Of a stretch of DNA of 25,991 nt, positions 22,767 through 25,991 are shown in pieces. This DNA is from Deltaproteobacteria bacterium (GTDB taxonomy: Bacteria > Desulfobacterota > Syntrophia > Syntrophales > UBA5619). Positions within the stretch are counted from its first letter, which is position 1. Each line of letters opens with the position of its first letter. A program made the position numbers and the translations under genes. The stretch spans positions 1 through 25,991 of the forward strand of contig JAPLJY010000099.1 of assembly GCA_026388345.1 (NCBI GenBank), written 5' to 3'. The notes under the pieces are model-generated. The model searched no databases. It saw nothing but the letters and a program-made list of their open reading frames with translations, and was not told where the DNA came from.

Positions 22767-23249
22767 TTATGGTGTATTCTCTCCTTCGACCAGGACGACG
22801 GCAAAGGCGGCGGCGCCCTCTCCGGCGCCCACGAGTCCCATCCCTTCGTTCGTCTTGGCTTTGACACTCACCCGGGCGGAGGGAATCCGCAGAATCCCGG
22901 CAATGTTTTCCCCCATCGCCGGAAGATGGGGGGCCAGTTTCGGCTTTTCCAGAACGATTGTTGAATCCACATTGCAGACCTGATAACCCCTCGCGGCGGC
23001 AAGCGCCCGCACCCGTTCCAGGAGGACCAGGCTGGAAATGTCCCGATAAGCGGGATCCGTGTCCGGGAACTGCCGGCCGATGTCGCCCTCGCCGACGGCT
23101 CCCAGGATTGCGTCGCAGACGGCATGGATCAGGACATCGGCATCCGAATGGCCCCAAAGCCCTTTTTCGTGCGGGATCTCCTTCCCACCCAGGACCAGCC
23201 TTCTCCCCGCCGTGAGACGGTGACTGTCATAGCCGAAACCGATTCTCAT
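22767..23249 (-). CDS. ispF: 2-C-methyl-D-erythritol 2,4-cyclodiphosphate synthase
   Basis: MEP-pathway enzyme that cyclises CDP-methylerythritol phosphate to ME-cPP with loss of CMP. It is 160 aa, the normal length. Metal ligands are visible: Asp8 and His10 in GFGYDSHRL, His42-equivalent in GHSDADVLIHAV; also FPDTDP and the C-terminal KAKTNEGMGLVGAGEGAAA. The ATG at 23249 has SD GGGAG; an upstream TTG frame to 23273 is not needed. It follows ispD by 93 bases, a gap holding a GC-rich hairpin (arms 23313-23319 and 23332-23338) without a T-run. Confidence 0.96.
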   Translation of the reverse strand: MRIGFGYDSHRLTAGRRLVLGGKEIPHEKGLWGHSDADVLIHAVCDAILGAVGEGDIGRQFPDTDPAYRDISSLVLLERVRALAAARGYQVCNVDSTIVLEKPKLAPHLPAMGENIAGILRIPSARVSVKAKTNEGMGLVGAGEGAAAFAVVLVEGENTP

Positions 23250-23342
23250 TCCGTTCTCCCGCAGATCCCCCAAAAAATGAATTCTCTCCCGACCAGATCT
23301 GTCTTCGCCGGCCCCGCGCCTTCGCGCGTCCGCGCGGGAGCA

Positions 23343-24047
23343 TCAATCCGCCGTTCCACCCGCAAAGTGGCGGATCATCCTCTCGCCCCGCACCAGATCC
23401 TCCGGCGTCGTCACCTTGATATTATCCTTGTCGCCTATGATCATCCGAACGGGGATTCCTGTTCTCTCGACCAGAGAGGCGTCGTCGGTGCCGTAAAACC
23501 CATCCGCCGCGGCCCTCTCATAAGCCGCAAGGATCACTTCTCTCCGGAAGGCCTGCGGGGTCTGCGTCAGCCAGAGACCTTCCCGTGGCACCGTCTTCAC
23601 TACCCGTCCTGCCTCGTCCACCTCCTTCACGGTATCCCGGACCGGAACACCGGTGCTCACTGCGCCGTACTTCTTTGCCCCGGCGATGGCACGTTCGATC
23701 AGATCCCCAGTAACGAATGGCCGGACGCCGTCATGGATGACGATCACCCCGTGTTCGTCACACACATGCGCGAGCGCGTTTTTCACCGAATCCTGTCTCT
23801 CTCTTCCGCCGGCAAGAACCAGCCTGACCTTGGAGAAATCGAATTGTTCGACCACAGTCCGCCGGACTTCTGCGATATGCCCTTCCGGAACTGCAAGAAT
23901 AATTTCATCGACGAGCGGGGAGCGTTGAAATGCGCTGAGGGTATGCGCAAGGATGGGGATTCCGGCGAGCAAAAGGTACTGTTTGGGGATCTCCCCTCCC
24001 ATGCGCCTTCCCGTTCCACCCGCGGGGATGATTGTGACTGTCTTCAT
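23343..24047 (-). CDS. ispD: 2-C-methyl-D-erythritol 4-phosphate cytidylyltransferase
   Basis: MEP-pathway enzyme joining CTP and methylerythritol phosphate. It is 234 aa from the ATG at 24047. The CTP-binding loop is PAGGTGRRMGGEIPKQY; GGRERQDSV, HDGVRPF and the late TDDASLVE and DKDNIKVTTPEDL complete the family pattern. The longer frame starting at 24089 runs through the terminator hairpin of the previous gene, so it is rejected. A GGACGG sequence precedes the ATG as a modest SD. The start lies only 14 bases past the terminator T-run, with no promoter between, so expression must come by read-through or from a promoter I cannot recognise. Confidence 0.95.
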   Translation of the reverse strand: MKTVTIIPAGGTGRRMGGEIPKQYLLLAGIPILAHTLSAFQRSPLVDEIILAVPEGHIAEVRRTVVEQFDFSKVRLVLAGGRERQDSVKNALAHVCDEHGVIVIHDGVRPFVTGDLIERAIAGAKKYGAVSTGVPVRDTVKEVDEAGRVVKTVPREGLWLTQTPQAFRREVILAAYERAAADGFYGTDDASLVERTGIPVRMIIGDKDNIKVTTPEDLVRGERMIRHFAGGTAD

Positions 24048-24060
24048 GCCGCCGTCCCGG

Positions 24061-24096
24061 AAAAAAAAGGCCCGGCGATTGCGTATCACCGGGCCT
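24061..24096 (-). terminator. Intrinsic terminator between the PIN/TRAM gene and ispD
   Basis: On the minus strand an 8-bp perfect stem AGGCCCGG / CCGGGCCT (24096-24089 and 24075-24068), a 13-base loop and a run of eight T (24068-24061). It begins eight bases past the PIN/TRAM stop and ends 14 bases before the ispD ATG. Confidence 0.88.
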
Positions 24097-24104
24097 GAAT
24101 ATCG

Positions 24105-25127
24105 TTACTGTTTTGCGTTTATCCCGAAGGGTTTCTTGTCCGAAATGGCCGATTTCAGTTCCGAAAAGATCATCCGTCCGGCGGTCGTCTGCAGAACGCT
24201 CGTCACCAGCGCCTCCACCGTCACTCCCTGGTATTTCTGCGCGTTGTCCACGATGATCATCGTGCCGTCGTCCAGATAAGCCACCCCCTGCCCCGGCTCC
24301 TTGCCGTCCTTGATGATCTTCACGGTCATCAATTCGCCCGGCAGAACCACCGGCTTCAGCGCATTGGCCAACTCATTGACGTTGAGGATCTTGATCCCCT
24401 GCAACTCAGCTACCTTGTTCAGGTTGAAATCATTCGTAATGATCTTTCCGTTTGTCTTTTTCGCCAGGGCCACTAGCTTGGCATCCACCCCCTTGATCTT
24501 GGGGAAATCGTGGTCGACCACGTCGATGTAAATGCCGCTGCTCCGCTGCATCCGGTTTAGGATGTCCAGCCCCCGCCGGCCGCGGGCCCTCTTCATGGAA
24601 TCCGATGAGTCTGCTATGTACTGGAGTTCGTCGAGAACGAAGCGGGGGACGATCAGGTTGCCTTCCAGGAAACCGGTATCGCAAATATCGGCGATCCGGC
24701 CGTCAATGATGACGCTGGTATCCAGAATCCGATAATCGCTGAGCTCCTTGGCCGGCCCCCAGCCGAACAGGCTGACCTCCTCCACCTTCTTCGATCCTAT
24801 GACAAGCCCCAGATAACCCATGATGCCGGTGAGCAAGGCGTAGATCCAGGGTACGACCTGCCTCTTTTCCATGATATTGCTAACAAAACTCAAGCCATAG
24901 GCAAATAAGAAAGCAATCAGTAGACCAATGATGATCCCCACCACGCCACCCAGAATCACCCGCAGGGAGACCTTCCGGATGGCCTGCTCGACCTGGATTA
25001 CAAATATGGCCATCAATAAACCCAAAAACAGTCCGATCGCCCATTGCCACCACTGATTGTAACTGTGGTACGCAATTGAATAACCGCTTACGGAACATGC
25101 CAGGATCAAGATAATCTTCACAATCAC
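24105..25127 (-). CDS. Membrane-anchored PIN/TRAM-domain protein, YacL family
   Basis: A 340-aa inner-membrane protein. Four hydrophobic segments fill residues about 1-115. A cytoplasmic PIN ribonuclease-like domain follows with acidic residues Asp136 ([13 protein letters not shown]), Glu167 (VLDEL), Asp215 (KGVDAKL) and Asp233 (ITNDFNL), then a C-terminal TRAM RNA-binding domain ([14 protein letters not shown] and [18 protein letters not shown]). The complete acidic set suggests an active nuclease; its target is unknown. SD AGGAGG is ideally spaced for GTG at 25127; a TTG two codons earlier is too close. It follows carD by about 160 bases and ends at a strong terminator. Confidence 0.92.
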   Translation of the reverse strand: MIVKIILILACSVSGYSIAYHSYNQWWQWAIGLFLGLLMAIFVIQVEQAIRKVSLRVILGGVVGIIIGLLIAFLFAYGLSFVSNIMEKRQVVPWIYALLTGIMGYLGLVIGSKKVEEVSLFGWGPAKELSDYRILDTSVIIDGRIADICDTGFLEGNLIVPRFVLDELQYIADSSDSMKRARGRRGLDILNRMQRSSGIYIDVVDHDFPKIKGVDAKLVALAKKTNGKIITNDFNLNKVAELQGIKILNVNELANALKPVVLPGELMTVKIIKDGKEPGQGVAYLDDGTMIIVDNAQKYQGVTVEALVTSVLQTTAGRMIFSELKSAISDKKPFGINAKQ

Positions 25128-25287
25128 ATCCAATCACCTCCTTTCCGATCGATTTTATAAATACTCCGTTTTCCGCATCCCGGCAAAGCCGCAGAAAACG
25201 TTCATTACTGTTCATTCTTATGAATTTTAAATTGATCTCGGTGCTATTATTTTCTTTTCAAAGAACATCACCGAAAAAAGGCAGGCA

Positions 25288-25773
25288 TCATTGCACGGTA
25301 AAGATCATCCGCAGATCCTCTTCGATCTTGGTCTCCTCGGCGTTACTCGCCACCGAGATCTCCTTGATGAGGAGGTTCTTCGCCGTATCCATCATTTTCC
25401 TCTCCCCGAAGGAGAGGTTTTTGTCGCTTTTCAGAATAAAGAGATCCCGCAGGACCCGCGCAATTTCGAATACCGATCCCGTCTTGATCTTCTCCAGATA
25501 CTCCCGGTACCGCTTGTTCCAGGTCTGCTTGTCGATCGTGACATCCTTGTTTCGAAGGATCGCATAGACCTTGGGGATTTCTGTTTTCATGATCACTTCG
25601 CGCAAACCGACCGATTTCGCGCTGTCCATGGGAATCATGATCTTCATGCCATTTCCCATGATCTTCATGATGTAGAACAGCTGTTTGCTTCCCCCGACCT
25701 CCCGGTTTTCGATGGCCTCGATCACCCCGACTCCCTGCGCCGGATATACCGCCAAATCCCCTATCTTGAACAT
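25288..25773 (-). CDS. carD: CarD/CdnL-family RNA polymerase-binding regulator
   Basis: A 161-aa cytoplasmic protein. The N-terminal ~60 residues are the RNA polymerase-interacting Tudor-like domain (FKIGDLAVYPAQGVGVIEAI and MKIMIPMDSAKSVGLREVI); the rest is a helical DNA-binding domain with KRYREYLEKIKTG and LSFGERKMMDTAKNLL. CarD proteins bind the beta subunit and stabilise open complexes, often at rRNA promoters. The start is ATG 25773, the usual MFKIGD beginning; the ten-codon longer frame has no SD. A good promoter lies just upstream, so carD is the first gene of the unit leading into the YacL-type gene. Confidence 0.94.
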   Translation of the reverse strand: MFKIGDLAVYPAQGVGVIEAIENREVGGSKQLFYIMKIMGNGMKIMIPMDSAKSVGLREVIMKTEIPKVYAILRNKDVTIDKQTWNKRYREYLEKIKTGSVFEIARVLRDLFILKSDKNLSFGERKMMDTAKNLLIKEISVASNAEETKIEEDLRMIFTVQ

Positions 25774-25806
25774 TTTCACACCCAAATAATTTATTTTGAA
25801 CACAGC

Positions 25807-25835
25807 AGTTTATCAGATTCTGCAAGAACAGTCAA
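25807..25835 (-). promoter_or_regulatory. Sigma70-like promoter of carD
   Basis: On the minus strand TTGACT (25835-25830), a 17-base spacer and TAAACT (25812-25807). Transcription would start near 25800, giving a leader under 30 bases. Confidence 0.72.
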
Positions 25836-25874
25836 TATGATTTACGATTCATGTCAAGCCAAAGTAGAAATGTC

Positions 25875-25991
25875 CTATTTGGTCAATAGGCAGATATCCT
25901 CCGTTGTCGGGAGGGCATCCAGTCTTTCCAGCTCTTGTTCCAGGGGTGATTTTTCGCTGGTTTGGGTGGCCGGTTGAACACCCTGGTGTCT
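25875..25991 (-). CDS. Possible C-terminal end of an unidentified gene cut by the window edge
   Basis: An open frame of 38 codons runs from the right edge to TAG at 25875-25877. The translation includes TSEKSPLEQELERLDALPT and then TEDICLLTK, a charged helical tail. I do not recognise it, and the stretch is short enough to be chance. Confidence 0.3.
   Translation of the reverse strand, partial: RHQGVQPATQTSEKSPLEQELERLDALPTTEDICLLTK

Noticed and set aside
24048..24089. Longer ispD start at 24089
   Set aside because: It would translate through the terminator hairpin, and the protein family begins at the later ATG.

Overview
The window looks like a chromosomal segment of a Deltaproteobacterium (Desulfobacterota), possibly Syntrophus-like. 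This is inferred from the right-edge order carD, YacL-type PIN/TRAM gene, ispD, ispF, which I associate with that group, and from mixed GC content with short sigma70-like promoters. No rRNA, tRNA or CRISPR array was seen. Almost every gene is on the minus strand; the exceptions are the truncated integrase at the left edge and a tail-specific protease near 18 kb.

Left region (1-11.6 kb): a defence island. A tyrosine recombinase, cut by the window edge, is followed by a long palindrome. Then comes a minus-strand operon read from 11635 to 1010: a large Eco57I-like adenine methyltransferase, a putative PD-(D/E)XK nuclease, a hicB-hicA toxin-antitoxin pair, an HTH-nucleotidyltransferase/HEPN pair, and a phospholipase-D/SNF2-type helicase. 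In the middle are two scars: a remnant of a second methyltransferase 3' end (6209-6334) and a remnant of a second helicase 5' end (5404-5520). Each is about 81% identical to the matching part of the intact gene. The simplest reading is that a fragment of a diverged sister operon (methyltransferase end, hicB, hicA, helicase start) now sits inside this operon, giving a chimeric restriction-like system with two toxin-antitoxin-like modules.

Middle region (11.6-17.3 kb): minus-strand metabolic genes: an MFS transporter, a SAM-dependent O-methyltransferase overlapping an enol-lactonase-like hydrolase with a probable C-terminal frameshift, a Cys-rich DUF3795-like protein, and an aldo/keto reductase. 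The gaps carry degenerate copies of a dispersed repeat and a scar of a second hydrolase/methyltransferase junction.

Right region (17.5-26 kb): a plus-strand periplasmic tail-specific protease; a metallo-beta-lactamase-fold protein with an FMN reductase-like protein; a metallophosphoesterase; then housekeeping genes for isoprenoid precursor synthesis (ispD, ispF), a membrane PIN/TRAM protein and a CarD-type RNA polymerase-binding regulator with a clear promoter.
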